29,710 nucleotides of DNA from Schoenoplectus triqueter (Eukaryota; Streptophyta; Magnoliopsida; Poales; Cyperaceae). Positions 11,810-20,640 of the stretch are shown here, piece after piece; position 1 is the stretch's first letter, and every line of letters begins with the position of its first letter. The position numbers were made by a program, and so were the translations under genes. The stretch covers positions 1 to 29,710 of the forward strand of contig CAXKVV010000806.1 in assembly GCA_964058805.1 (NCBI GenBank), read 5' to 3'. The notes under the pieces were generated by a model. That model saw only the letters and a list, made by a program, of their open reading frames with translations, searched no databases and had not been told where the DNA came from.

Positions 11810-13012
11810 ACGCTATAGCGTCACTATACCAGCGCTATAGTGTTTTTCAACCTAAAAAAACTACGATATAAGCCAAATTACACTATGTCAAGATGTGACT
11901 GATAGCAACTGCAACGGTGCATAGCGTGTAACAGTAAAATAACGTGTAATTCAATATAATATATTATTTTTGTTCTAAATTAATTTTATAGAATTTAGAA
12001 AGCTCAAACTTATGTAGTTATAGTATTATGATTATTTTAATAATTATTCATATTTTTTTGAATAGAAAAATTATTTATTTTTTATGGTATGAGTGACATT
12101 TTGAATAGTAACTTTGAGTTTGTACTGATTAATTATAAATTTATAACTCATTAATCAATTTATTACTGCCTAGTTATTTTATGAAACTCTAGTTTATATA
12201 AAAAATAATAGAAATATATATTGTAATTTTTAAATTAGAGAAAATATGATGTATGATAGTTGCGATAGCTTTTTATGTGATAATTGGTATTTAAAACCTT
12301 GCGTCTAACGGATGTCCCTCGTATGATATTCAAACTACGTATTGGAATTAATCATTTATCCTCATCGATCATGAACCAAGTATACTTTTTATTTTTATTA
12401 ACTTATTGTAAAATGAGAATTTTTTTTTTATTTCAAAGTATAAGGAGATCCGACATATGTTTTATTGTGCATCAAGCTAACTGAATATGATGACTCTTTA
12501 TCTATATATCCAATTCTATTCCTATATATAATTCTTTTTTTAGTTTTGCTCTAGTACACCGAAAGAAAAGTGAACGGCCTGAATCAATAAATTTTATCAG
12601 ACGGTACATATTTAATTCAAAAAAGTACCACTCAATCAGCGCAAGGGTATTAGTGTACTCTTAGTCTGATTCCAACAAATTTTATTTTTAATATAATAAA
12701 GAAGGGGGAACATTTCAAACATGAGGAATTAAATGGATGTTTGCGTAGTTGTTATACATATGTTGAAAGAAATTTGAACATAAATTTTACTATTTACAGT
12801 TTTGAGTCGGTCCAATTTCGAATTCCACAGATTACAACTCCGCAAATAATATATAAAAAGAAAGAAATATATGACAAAATTAATTTAAAGAGCTCTGCTT
12901 TAGGGGATTGTATCAGCTGTCATACTTCAATTTGTGCGGTCCAAATTTTAGGGGTGTTGTTTTGTGTGGTTTCCATTCATCCTAACAATAGATTTTGACA
13001 CTTTTGATGCAC
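11810..13012. other. Intergenic with small palindromes, no gene seen
   Basis: Just right of the hAT-like element lies a perfect 12-bp palindrome, ACGCTATAGCGT (11810-11821), followed by CACTATA and CGCTATAGTG in inverted orientation. These may be the end of another degraded element. The remainder is AT-rich without a credible reading frame. Confidence 0.45.
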
Positions 13013-13020
13013 TATAAAAG
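13013..13020 (+). promoter_or_regulatory. TATA box of the F-box gene
   Basis: TATAAAAG lies 108 bases upstream of the ATG at 13128, predicting transcription start near 13045. The pseudogene copy at 7571 has no equally good motif in the matching position, which fits loss of expression there. Confidence 0.65.
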
Positions 13021-13127
13021 AGGTCCTCATTTCCGATTGCCAGTTGCCACTGTTCTCTCCAAATCAGCAAAACCTCAATTCCTATGTCCTGGCTTCACTG
13101 CCTTAGCCATCTGTGAAACAGAGAAAG

Positions 13128-14318
13128 ATGATGCCTGATTGGTGCCTCCTCCCTCCGGACCTCGTCCATATGATCACCGAGAAGGTCACCTCCATCACTG
13201 ACTTTATGCGTTTTCGCGCTGTGTGCACCGCATGGCGATCCGCCTCATCGCCTCGTCCCTGCCACCTCCCTCTGCAGCTCCCCTGGCTCGTACTCTCTCG
13301 TGGTCCTGATGACGGAGCGGACGCCAATCTTGGTTCTTCACTTTCATTGTATGACCTTTCCCAATCTAAAACTCACACTCTTGACTTTCCACAGATCCAA
13401 GGAAAGCGCATCTGCGGTTCCTCTCATGGATGGCTCATTTTGGAGAAGAAAAGGGATGTTTGGTTGTTCAACCCCATTACCAGAGACCAAATCACCCTTC
13501 CTTCCCTCTCTGCTAAGCCAAGTTCGTTCGCAGGAATTCATACTGAGGTTGAAGTTCTACACTGTGCACTTCGATTTTGCATCAGAAAGGCCATATTGTC
13601 TTCAAACCCCAGAATGCATCCCAACTGCTTAGTAATGGCTTTGTTTTGGGGCTCTTGGCAGACGGCATTTTGTAAAATTGGTGATGAGTGCTGGACTACA
13701 CTCATTCTAGCAGAAGAGATCCCTCGCCCGTGGTGTGCAACTGATATCAGCTATCACAATGGCTTCTTTTATGCAATTAATGGCAACGGTCATGCTTGGA
13801 TTTGCGACATCCATGATGCCAGTTGGAAGTACCTTCGTTCAACAATTGGTGCAGACCCTGAACAAGAAGTTGATTACATTTGTACTGTTGAAGGGGGCTG
13901 TGATGAACACAAATTGATAGTTTTCTGTCGGGATTTCCCATACCGGCTTAGATATGAACCAATGGATATATCTGACATACTTATGTTGGCCGAAGAGGAG
14001 GAAAAATGGTTGGATGTAGAGGAGAAAGATACGAGCCAGTATAATTTTTTCTTCAGTGGCAACTTCCATTGTATATCTCTTCCTGTTGCTGATCTGCAAC
14101 TGAATGGATGGAAAGGGAATTGCATATGTTACATTTCTCCTCAACTCGAGAGGAGGTTTGGTGATGTGGATTGGTACAGTTTCAGCATCAAGCTCCTTGG
14201 ATTAGATGATAGGAATGTTACAACTTTAGCTAGTCAATTGGGCTTTTACGAGTGGTATAAGTTTCAAAGTTCTTCAAACAGCTTGAGTTTCTTATGGCTT
14301 ACACCTACATTGTGTTAA
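13128..14318 (+). CDS. F-box protein with DUF295 (KIB-type) domain
   Basis: This single-exon gene encodes 396 residues. An F-box lies near the N-terminus (about 3-40): LPPDLVHMITEKVTSITDF followed by MRFRAVCTAWRSA. F-box proteins of this plant family bind an SKP1-type protein and bring a target to an SCF ubiquitin ligase; the target is unknown. The rest fits the DUF295/KIB propeller: GSSLSLYDLSQSKTHTLDF, CGSSHGWLILEKKRDVWLFN with PITRDQITLPSL after it, RKAILSSNP, ISYHNGFFYAINGNGHAW, and a terminal LASQLGFYEWY block. The start is the ATG at 13128, or the next codon at 13131, which aligns with the pseudogene start. A TATA box lies upstream. One oddity: against the pseudogene copy this gene seems to carry two compensating indels near 13551 and 13586, so roughly a dozen residues between them are read in a shifted frame. 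Confidence 0.88.
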   Translation: MMPDWCLLPPDLVHMITEKVTSITDFMRFRAVCTAWRSASSPRPCHLPLQLPWLVLSRGPDDGADANLGSSLSLYDLSQSKTHTLDFPQIQGKRICGSSHGWLILEKKRDVWLFNPITRDQITLPSLSAKPSSFAGIHTEVEVLHCALRFCIRKAILSSNPRMHPNCLVMALFWGSWQTAFCKIGDECWTTLILAEEIPRPWCATDISYHNGFFYAINGNGHAWICDIHDASWKYLRSTIGADPEQEVDYICTVEGGCDEHKLIVFCRDFPYRLRYEPMDISDILMLAEEEEKWLDVEEKDTSQYNFFFSGNFHCISLPVADLQLNGWKGNCICYISPQLERRFGDVDWYSFSIKLLGLDDRNVTTLASQLGFYEWYKFQSSSNSLSFLWLTPTLC

Positions 14319-15887
14319 TTTAAGACTTCAATTTAGTGCAACAGGCTTGAAATTGAATGCTAGATCGATGATCTCTACAGAGTTCTAATATTTTTTCTGT
14401 ATGCTCTTCTGTTTCTTGTTTTGTACTTGATTTGATTAGCTAATTAATTCTGCCAATATAAGAAAAGGTTACAAGAGTAATATCTCAATTTATTACCGTT
14501 TTCTTAATGGCTTCTAATTAACATAGTATCACTAACCCCACAAAAACCCAGGTTCAAATGCTTTAAATTCTTCATTTTTTCTAAGAAATCAAAGCTAGTT
14601 AACAAACTGCCAGACAAGTCAAAAGAGGTCACAGAATTCAAGTCCACAACAGCAAGAGTAAAGAGTTAATTTGGTTTAGTAGGGAGGGGACAAAAATGAC
14701 GGAGAACGCGCCCATTGTCTCCGCCATTATCGCTCCCCTTAATTTTCTCCAAGTCCTCCGTAAATCAGTACGTAGCCGCAATTTATCGTTTTGTTTTCTG
14801 AATTTTGTTTTTCATTGATGTTGTTGCTTTTTCTGGGTGTAGTTTAGATTTTTTTTTTCTTGAGGTGTTGTATTTGTATTTATTTTCTAAATAAGTGGAT
14901 TGGATTGCTTTGCATTTAGCTTCATTTTTCTTACTAAACCATATTGAAGTCGCTTGTGGATTTTTTTTTTATATGGCCGCTCATCATCTGGAATATAATA
15001 ATTTGATCTATATATTGTTTTTTCCGATCCTTATTAAATTTAAATGTATAAAAAAATTTAACTTTTGAACTACTTCGCAATTCAAATGCTGCTTCTTTTA
15101 AGCTCAACAGAATTTCATCATATTATCTCCTTTTGTAATTATAGTAGTTAAAATATAATAACTAATAGCTCAATTATCAATTGCGGATCTAATATTGACA
15201 TAGCCATAAAAAGTTTTTATTTCAACTAGTATTGATATTATTCAAGTTATTATATATCATCATTGATGTTTGAAGAAAAAAAAAATAGCTAAGTAGTTGA
15301 TAACTCCAGAATAGTACCTACAAAATAGTTTTTAAAAAAACGGCATTGTCTTTGAATAATACGGGTTTAAAATTCCTTAATAACTATGGGCCATCCTGTG
15401 AAAATTCTGGAGCGGCCAACCATTATCAGATAATGATATAATCCAATAAATAACTGATGATTTGCTAATTAAGGGACAATTAGCAGAAGTTGTGGACCTT
15501 CAGCCTCTTCTCATGGTTTTGAGGGGCTTATTTATTTATTTATTTACATTTCTTCATTTTTGAAGGAATAAGAGGGGAACGCAGCGAGTAATATCAGAAT
15601 CCGAGTCTCCGGAGGAGCACATGGCACATGCGTTGCACTTGTGCAATTAAAGACTCTTTGTTCTTTTCTCTTTTTGTTCCCTTCTACTGTTCTACAGGTG
15701 TTTGTTTTCACTTTTCACACTGTTCATGGGACCAAATCTCACTTCATGTCCAATATCTTGCTTATTTTATGGTGTCTTTATAACGGTCCAATATGGGACT
15801 ATATGTCAAATTGGTTTTCTTCAAATGTTCATGTGACATAATTATATTCTGTTGTGATCATTTTTATTTATATATGAGGAAAACGAA
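14319..15887. other. F-box 3' flank and unassigned sequence
   Basis: The start is F-box 3' UTR, similar to the pseudogene 3' flank to about 14400. Except for the possible exon at 14697-14768, no gene can be supported. About 15475-15660 is less AT-rich than its surroundings and has short open stretches in more than one frame, one reading GQLAEVVDLQPLLMVLRG, but without clear splice logic. Confidence 0.4.
14697..14768 (+). CDS. Possible first coding exon, unknown gene
   Basis: An ATG in good context (ACAAAAATGAC) opens 24 codons starting MTENAPIVSAI. They run straight into GTACGT, a good 5' splice donor at 14769. The local GC content is above that of the flanks. I do not recognise the peptide. 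A continuation may lie near 15475-15660, but I could not join exons convincingly. It may be the start of a real gene, the orphan 5' end of one broken by the repeats downstream, or chance. Confidence 0.28.
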
Positions 15888-16282
15888 ATAAAACTAATAT
15901 GCTCCTAAGAGCATAGAGCCCCTTCGTGATCCCAACTCAAAAAATATATTAAATAATTTTTAAATTTTGATTTATCACTCTCATTAAATTTTTCATATTG
16001 AAATCTTATAGGATACACAAATTTCAGGTGTTTCGAGTTTTCTAAATCACTCTTTTTAATTTTTGAAAATCAACTCTAAAAATAATAATAAAATATTCAA
16101 TATTTAAATATTATTTTCAAAAATTAAAAAGAGCGACTTAGAAAACTCGAATTGAACACCACAAGATTTTAATATGAAGAATTTAATGAGAGTGATAAAT
16201 CAAAGTTTGGAGATTATTTGATATACTTTTTGAGTTAGAATCATGGAAGGGCTCTGTGCTTCTAGGAGCACGCTAGTCTTAC
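15888..16282. mobile_element. Foldback element B
   Basis: The left end TAAAACTAATATGCTCC pairs with the right end GGAGCACGCTAGTCTTAC. The long arms are complementary with mismatches around an AT-rich centre. Subterminal near-palindromes are ATGCTCCTAAGAGCAT (15899-15914) and GTGCTTCTAGGAGCAC (16256-16271), followed inward by an 11-nt spacer. Internal words AATTTTTGAAAATCA and CTCTAAAAATAATAATA are shared with element A. The right side is followed by (CT)n(TA)n. No coding capacity. Confidence 0.75.
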
Positions 16283-16302
16283 TCTCTCTCTCTATATATA
16301 TA

Positions 16303-16637
16303 AACTTTAAAATTATCATTTTCATTAAATTTTTCATATAAAAATGTCGGGATACAAAAATAGGGGTATTTAGAGTTTTTTAGTTATTTAATTAGAATTT
16401 TTTAAAATCATCTCCATAATAATAATAATAATAAAGTATTAAATTTGTGTACAACGTTTTCAAAAATCTAAAATAAATAAATAGAAAATCATAAACACAC
16501 CAAATTATTCTATCCCGTAATATTTTATCCGAAAAATTTAATGAGATGGATAAATTTGAATGTTGGACATATTACGATAAAAATTTGAGCCGTGTTCACA
16601 TCGGACCGAAATATAAATATTTTCATATCAGTCAATG
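16303..16637. mobile_element. Foldback element C, left end missing
   Basis: This is the reverse complement of most of element C' at 17603-18025. It lacks about 60 bases of terminal sequence on its left and instead starts at a TA tract, which corresponds to the internal TA tract of C' at 17932-17962. The intact right end reads ATATTTTCATATCAGTCAA. It forms the outer part of the left arm of the large inverted duplication. Confidence 0.7.
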
Positions 16638-16669
16638 TCTCTCTATATATATTTGTATAGAAAGAAAGA

Positions 16670-17034
16670 GTAAAACTAAGGTGCTTCTAGGAGCATGAAG
16701 TTCCTCCATGCTTTTAACTAAAAATGTATGTGATCATTTTTAAATTATTTATATCAAAATTTATATGATATAAAAATTTATTATTTTCAGAGTTTCATAA
16801 ATATCTATTTTATATTTTTTTAAGATGAATCTAAAACAATAGTAATAATTAATCTTTGCATATGAAAATAAGCCACATTAGAAATATCCAAACAATTTAC
16901 TTTAGAAACTATAAAAATAATCTTTTTATATCATATAAAATTTTATTGAGAAACTTAAATTAAAATTTGATGATAATTAAATACATTGCTGAACACAGAG
17001 AAGCTTTATGTTTGTGAGAGTACACTAGTTTTAC
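16670..17034. mobile_element. Foldback element D
   Basis: The ends are GTAAAACTAAGGTGCTTC on the left and CACTAGTTTTAC on the right, inverted repeats. The left subterminal block is GTGCTTCTAGGAGCAT, spacer GAAGTTCCTCC, then ATGCTT. The right copy of this block is degraded. The core is the AT-rich foldback type, with ATATGATATAAAAATT matching ATATCATATAAAA. (TA)n(GA)n follows on the right. A copy lacking its inside (D') lies inverted at 17475-17571. Confidence 0.7.
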
Positions 17035-17035
17035 T

Positions 17036-17103
<68 letters not shown>

Positions 17104-17104
17104 G
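17036..17104. repeat. (TA)n-(GA)n microsatellite
   Basis: About 24 bases of TA followed by about 45 bases of mostly GA. It is mirrored by (CT)n(TA)n at 17421-17473, so the two tracts frame the centre of the large inverted duplication. Confidence 0.9.
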
Positions 17105-17418
17105 TTTATTTATTGTGCTTCAAGTAGCACTTCAGTTGAAATATTATCAGTCTAAATTTTAATTTAAGTAGCTTAATAAAAATTTTATATCATATTCTTA
17201 TAAAATATTAATTTTTATCGTGTTTAGAGTTAGTTTACTATACTTAATGATTTTTAAAAAGTAAACATTTTTGACATACAAATTTTATTATTTTTCTATT
17301 ATTTTAGGGCTATCTTTCAAAATATTCTATAATATTATAATATACAAATTTTATTACGATATTTAAATTAAAATTTCAAGTATGAAAAATTAAAGTTTGA
17401 AATGGTAGCGTTTCGGCC

Positions 17419-17420
<2 letters not shown>
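17105..17420. repeat. Degenerate foldback core at palindrome centre
   Basis: The left part contains AAATTTTAATTTAAGTAGC followed by TTAATAAAAATTTTATAT. The right part contains its imperfect complement around 17340-17385, so this too is a weak foldback. A near-palindrome GTGCTTCAAGTAGCAC lies at 17115-17130. The right end (GGTAGCGTTTCGGCCAAC) has no matching left end. Confidence 0.5.

Positions 17421-17473
<53 letters not shown>
17421..17473. repeat. (CT)n-(TA)n microsatellite
   Basis: About 31 bases of CT then about 21 bases of TA, the mirror image of the tract at 17036-17104. Confidence 0.9.
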
Positions 17474-17474
17474 A

Positions 17475-17571
17475 GTAAAACTAGTGTGCTCTCACAAACA
17501 TGAAGCTTCACATACATTTTTAGTTAAAAGTATGGAGGAATTTCATGCTCCTAGAAGTATTTTAATTTTAC
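17475..17571. mobile_element. Element D', internally deleted copy of D
   Basis: Only 97 bases remain. It begins GTAAAACTAGTGTGCTCTC and ends TTTTAATTTTAC, matching the two ends of element D in inverted orientation. About 265 internal bases are missing. The join is just after GAAGCTTC, where D continues for much longer. Both subterminal regions are retained. Confidence 0.65.
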
Positions 17572-17602
17572 TCTCTCTTTCTATACAAATATACATAGAG
17601 AG

Positions 17603-17927
17603 ATTGACTAATATGAAAATATTTGTGTTTCGGTTTGATGTGAACATGACTCAAATTTTATCGTAATATGTCCAACATTCAAATTTATCCATCTCACTAA
17701 ATTTTTCAGATAAAATGTTGCAGGATATAATAATTTGGTGTGTTTACGATTTTCTATTTATTTATTTTAGATTTTTGAAAACGATGTACACAAATTTAAC
17801 ACTTTATTATTATTATTATGGAGATGATTTTAAAAAATTGTAATTAAATAATTAAAAAACTTTAAATACCACATATTTTTGTATCCAAACATTTTTATAT
17901 GAAAAATTTAACGAGAATAATAATTTT

Positions 17928-17964
<37 letters not shown>

Positions 17965-18025
17965 CGATAAATTTAAGCCGCCCGCACTTTGCGCTGAAAT
18001 GCCAACATTTTTCATATTAGTCGAA
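17603..18025. mobile_element. Foldback element C', complete
   Basis: The left end TTGACTAATATGAAAATATTTG pairs with the right end CATATTAGTCGAA. The inner arms (CTCAAATTTTATCGTAAT against ATTACGATAAATTTAAG) are also complementary. A (TA)n tract of about 30 bases lies inside at 17932-17962. Its ends resemble element E (ATATTTTCA.AATAGTC), placing C, C' and E in one subfamily. Confidence 0.7.
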
Positions 18026-18264
18026 ATAACTTAATGTAAATGCTGGATGAATGTAAATAAAAAAATAGCAATTTTGTTATTGTAGTGAACTCCATAGATT
18101 AGTTAGACAACTAGACATTTTTAATCAATTGATGGTTCCGACATATACCTCTCATAATGGAGATGAGTCTCCTATTTATTCAAAACTCATTTTACGTCAT
18201 AAGATCGCTGAGATTAATAATAATAATAATGTTATCTTTTAGTATTATACAAGTGTACATATTC

Positions 18265-18721
18265 TAGGGGTGTCAATGGGTCGGGTCGGGTCGGGTTCGG
18301 GTCAGATAATATTATTTTATTATTATTTTTGATCCGATCCGATTAAATTCGAGTCAAAAAATCTTGATCCATACCCGACCCGACGGGTCACGGGTCAACC
18401 CGACCCGACCCGACCTGCATAAAATAATTAAAAATTTATTAATTATTTTTATTTAATATTAAGCAATAAAATATTGATTAATTTATAATTAATTTTAATT
18501 AGTATATAATTAGTGTATATTTAAGCTTTAATTAATACTGAATCATAAAATTACTTCAAAAAAATATAATTAATCGGGTCGGGTCGGGTTGATCTGAACC
18601 CGACCCGATCTGATTCAGGTCAAAAAAATTGAACCCATACCCGACTCATTTATCTTCGGATTTTGTCGGGTCGGGTTCGAGTCGGGTCGGATTCGGATCG
18701 GGTCAAGAATTGACACCCGTA
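18265..18721. mobile_element. hAT-like CGGGT-rich MITE, second type
   Basis: The element is 457 bp with ends TAGGGGTGTCAAT and ATTGACACCCGTA, a 13-bp inverted repeat with one mismatch. A perfect 8-bp direct repeat, ACATATTC, flanks it at 18257-18264 and 18722-18729. The ends and 8-bp duplication fit the hAT superfamily. Inside, GGGTCGGGTC clusters and their complement CCCGACCCGAC surround a very AT-rich centre, so much of it can fold back. There is no coding capacity. The centre and ends differ from the copies at 11484 and 19526, so it is a separate subfamily. Confidence 0.88.
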
Positions 18722-18729
18722 ACATATTC

Positions 18730-19279
18730 ATATGCTAGCAAATGTAACATGAGGATAGATACCCACTTTCATTTACATTATCATTATCAGCATCAAAAAA
18801 TTTAATCCCCAATTATTAATTTCTAAACACTTAAATAACACGAATAAATCTATTGGACATTTTGTATGTATCATACTATACACGTGCATAAATTGACATC
18901 ATTTCAAATTTATTTCGAATATGCATCAAGAACTCACCAAAAAAAAAATATAACTTTTGGTGGTTAACCCTCTGTCATGATGGACATCGAAATCAACATA
19001 AAGTGCCATAATATTTAATATATATACATGTAATAAATTGAGATAGGTAAAGTTTTCAATTACACACCAGGAGTATATACATTGAATCCCTCGAGTAAAA
19101 AAAATAGAGAAATAAGACAGTTGTATCGTTGAAAACTTGAAATATAATTGCACTTTTTTATGGGCTCAATGAAATAAAATAGATATAATACAATTTTAGA
19201 GAAGTGATTTAAAGTATTATTTTTTTGACGTAAATTTTTTAGCGTTCAGTGATCAATTAGTTTTTTTTTGTTTTTTTAT
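18730..19279. other. Intergenic, no gene seen
   Basis: AT-rich, with no credible frame. The 75-codon minus-strand frame at 18926-19153 has no recognisable features. Confidence 0.45.
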
Positions 19280-19284
19280 ACGTG

Positions 19285-19427
19285 CTAAGAATTAACTGGT
19301 CTAATGACAAAAAACAATATCATTGCAAGGGAGATTGCAGGTTCGAACTCCAGATAGAAGTCTTAATTAACATTTATGAAATTTGAGAGATGGACTCTTA
19401 TCTTCTTCTTTTGAAAAAAAATAAAAA
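19285..19427 (+). mobile_element. Possible tRNA-derived SINE
   Basis: ACTGGTCTAATGAC (19295-19308) resembles an A box of the RNA polymerase III promoter. GGTTCGAACTCC (19340-19351) resembles a B box with one extra base. The spacing is about that of tRNA genes and SINEs. An A-rich tail (GAAAAAAAATAAAAA) follows at 19413-19427. The region does not fold as a tRNA to my eye, so a SINE is preferred over a tRNA gene. No target duplication was confirmed. Confidence 0.35.
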
Positions 19428-19525
19428 TTTAATTAGTTTGAATAACGACCTGTGCTAAATACTGTATATCATATTCCTAAATTCCGCGCCAATTAAACAA
19501 CATTCTGAACAAATAGAGATATATC

Positions 19526-19820
19526 TAGAGGTGGCAATCGGGCGGGTCGGGTCGGGTTCGGGTTCGGGTCAGGCGGGTCGGGTCAGTTTGACTTTCTGGA
19601 AAAAATCAGATCGGGTCAGGGTCGGGTCGGGTCGGGTCAATTTACATGTTGTGTTTTTTCAGATCGTTGATAGATTTCGATTGGATTGAAGGCCATTTGA
19701 TCTCGGGTCGGGTCAGGTCGGGTTGTCAGTTTGACTTTCTTAGAAAATCGGGTCGGATCGGGTTCAGATCTGAGCGAGTCAGGCGGGTTTGTCGGATCGG
19801 GTCAGGTTGTGCCACCTCTA
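19526..19820. mobile_element. hAT-like CGGGT-rich MITE, copy 2
   Basis: This 295-bp element is closely similar to copy 1 at 11484-11801, including the unique middle (TTTACATGTTGTG and GATAGATTTCGATTGG) in the same orientation. The ends TAGAGGTGGCAATCGG and GTGCCACCTCTA are an 11-bp perfect inverted repeat. The 8-bp target duplication GATATATC lies at 19518-19525 and 19821-19828. It differs from copy 1 by short losses within the CGGGT tracts. Confidence 0.88.
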
Positions 19821-19828
19821 GATATATC

Positions 19829-20400
19829 TATACTATAACCTAATGAATGGACTCATTCATTTCATTTCACCTAAAAGTAAAATGTCTAATACCCTTCTCA
19901 CTCTTTGTTCTGTATCAATTAACGATACAGACGGTTGAAATTTAATGACACTCTGTACTTTCTTTTCTTTATTTAAGACATATTTTCTTCTTTGATAGTT
20001 TAAAAAAAAAGTTGTCAATTGATTAAATAAGTCATCGACTATTTTTAACTTCTGCTCAGAAAATTTACACAATAAAAAAAATTAATAAAAGAAAAAGTTC
20101 AATTTTGAAAATGTATTTTTAATATGATTTTGTTTAATAATTGAAGTGTCCTATAATTAGATATAAATTATATCAGAGTAATATATATCATTTAATTGTA
20201 ATAAAATTCGTGCTATCTTTAGAAATAAAACGATCCTGCACAATGGCCGGATTTCTTTTTATTATAAGCTAATTTGATTTTTTTTTTCTTAGGATAGATC
20301 ATCTTTTGTTTTTCTCAATTCATGCTCATCTAAATATTTTCAAGTCACAACTACATTTCGCGAGTAAAGTGTGAGCTAAGTCCAGCCCATGACTCAAATA
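19829..20400. other. Intergenic, no gene seen
   Basis: AT-rich sequence with no credible gene. The 71-codon minus-strand frame (19857-20072) has no motif I recognise. Confidence 0.45.
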
Positions 20401-20402
20401 GA

Positions 20403-20640
20403 TTATATATAACATTGTGTTTAATTTAATTCTCACTCGTAAAAAATCTAAACGCAAATGTCAACATTGTGTTTAATTTAATTTAATTCTAACATTTATA
20501 TATAAGAATCAATAGAAGAATCCAATGATCCAATAGAAGAATCAATAAAAGTCTAAGCACAATGTTATATATAAACAATGTTATATATAAACACGGCACA
20601 TAATTGTACTCTCCATCCAATGAACCTTCTATTGATTCTT
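20403..20640. repeat. Cluster of interleaved inverted and direct repeats
   Basis: A 17-bp perfect inverted repeat joins 20403-20419 (TTATATATAACATTGTG) with 20558-20574. A 15-bp perfect inverted repeat joins 20504-20518 (AAGAATCAATAGAAG) with 20626-20640. The two pairs interleave. Direct repeats are CAATAGAAGAATC twice (about 20510-20543), AATGTTATATATAAAC twice (about 20561-20592), and AACATTGTGTTTAATTTAAT twice (about 20411 and 20463). It looks like a rearranged repeat rather than a simple transposon. Confidence 0.6.

Noticed and set aside
11408..11818. A 136-codon frame rich in Gly-Ser-Gly-Arg
   Set aside because: It is the translation of CGGGT repeats inside the hAT-like element, not a protein. 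The matching frame at 19646-19843 has the same origin.
19285..19360. A tRNA gene, because of GGTTCGAACTCC
   Set aside because: No acceptor stem or anticodon arm could be formed and the B box has an extra base; a SINE fits better.
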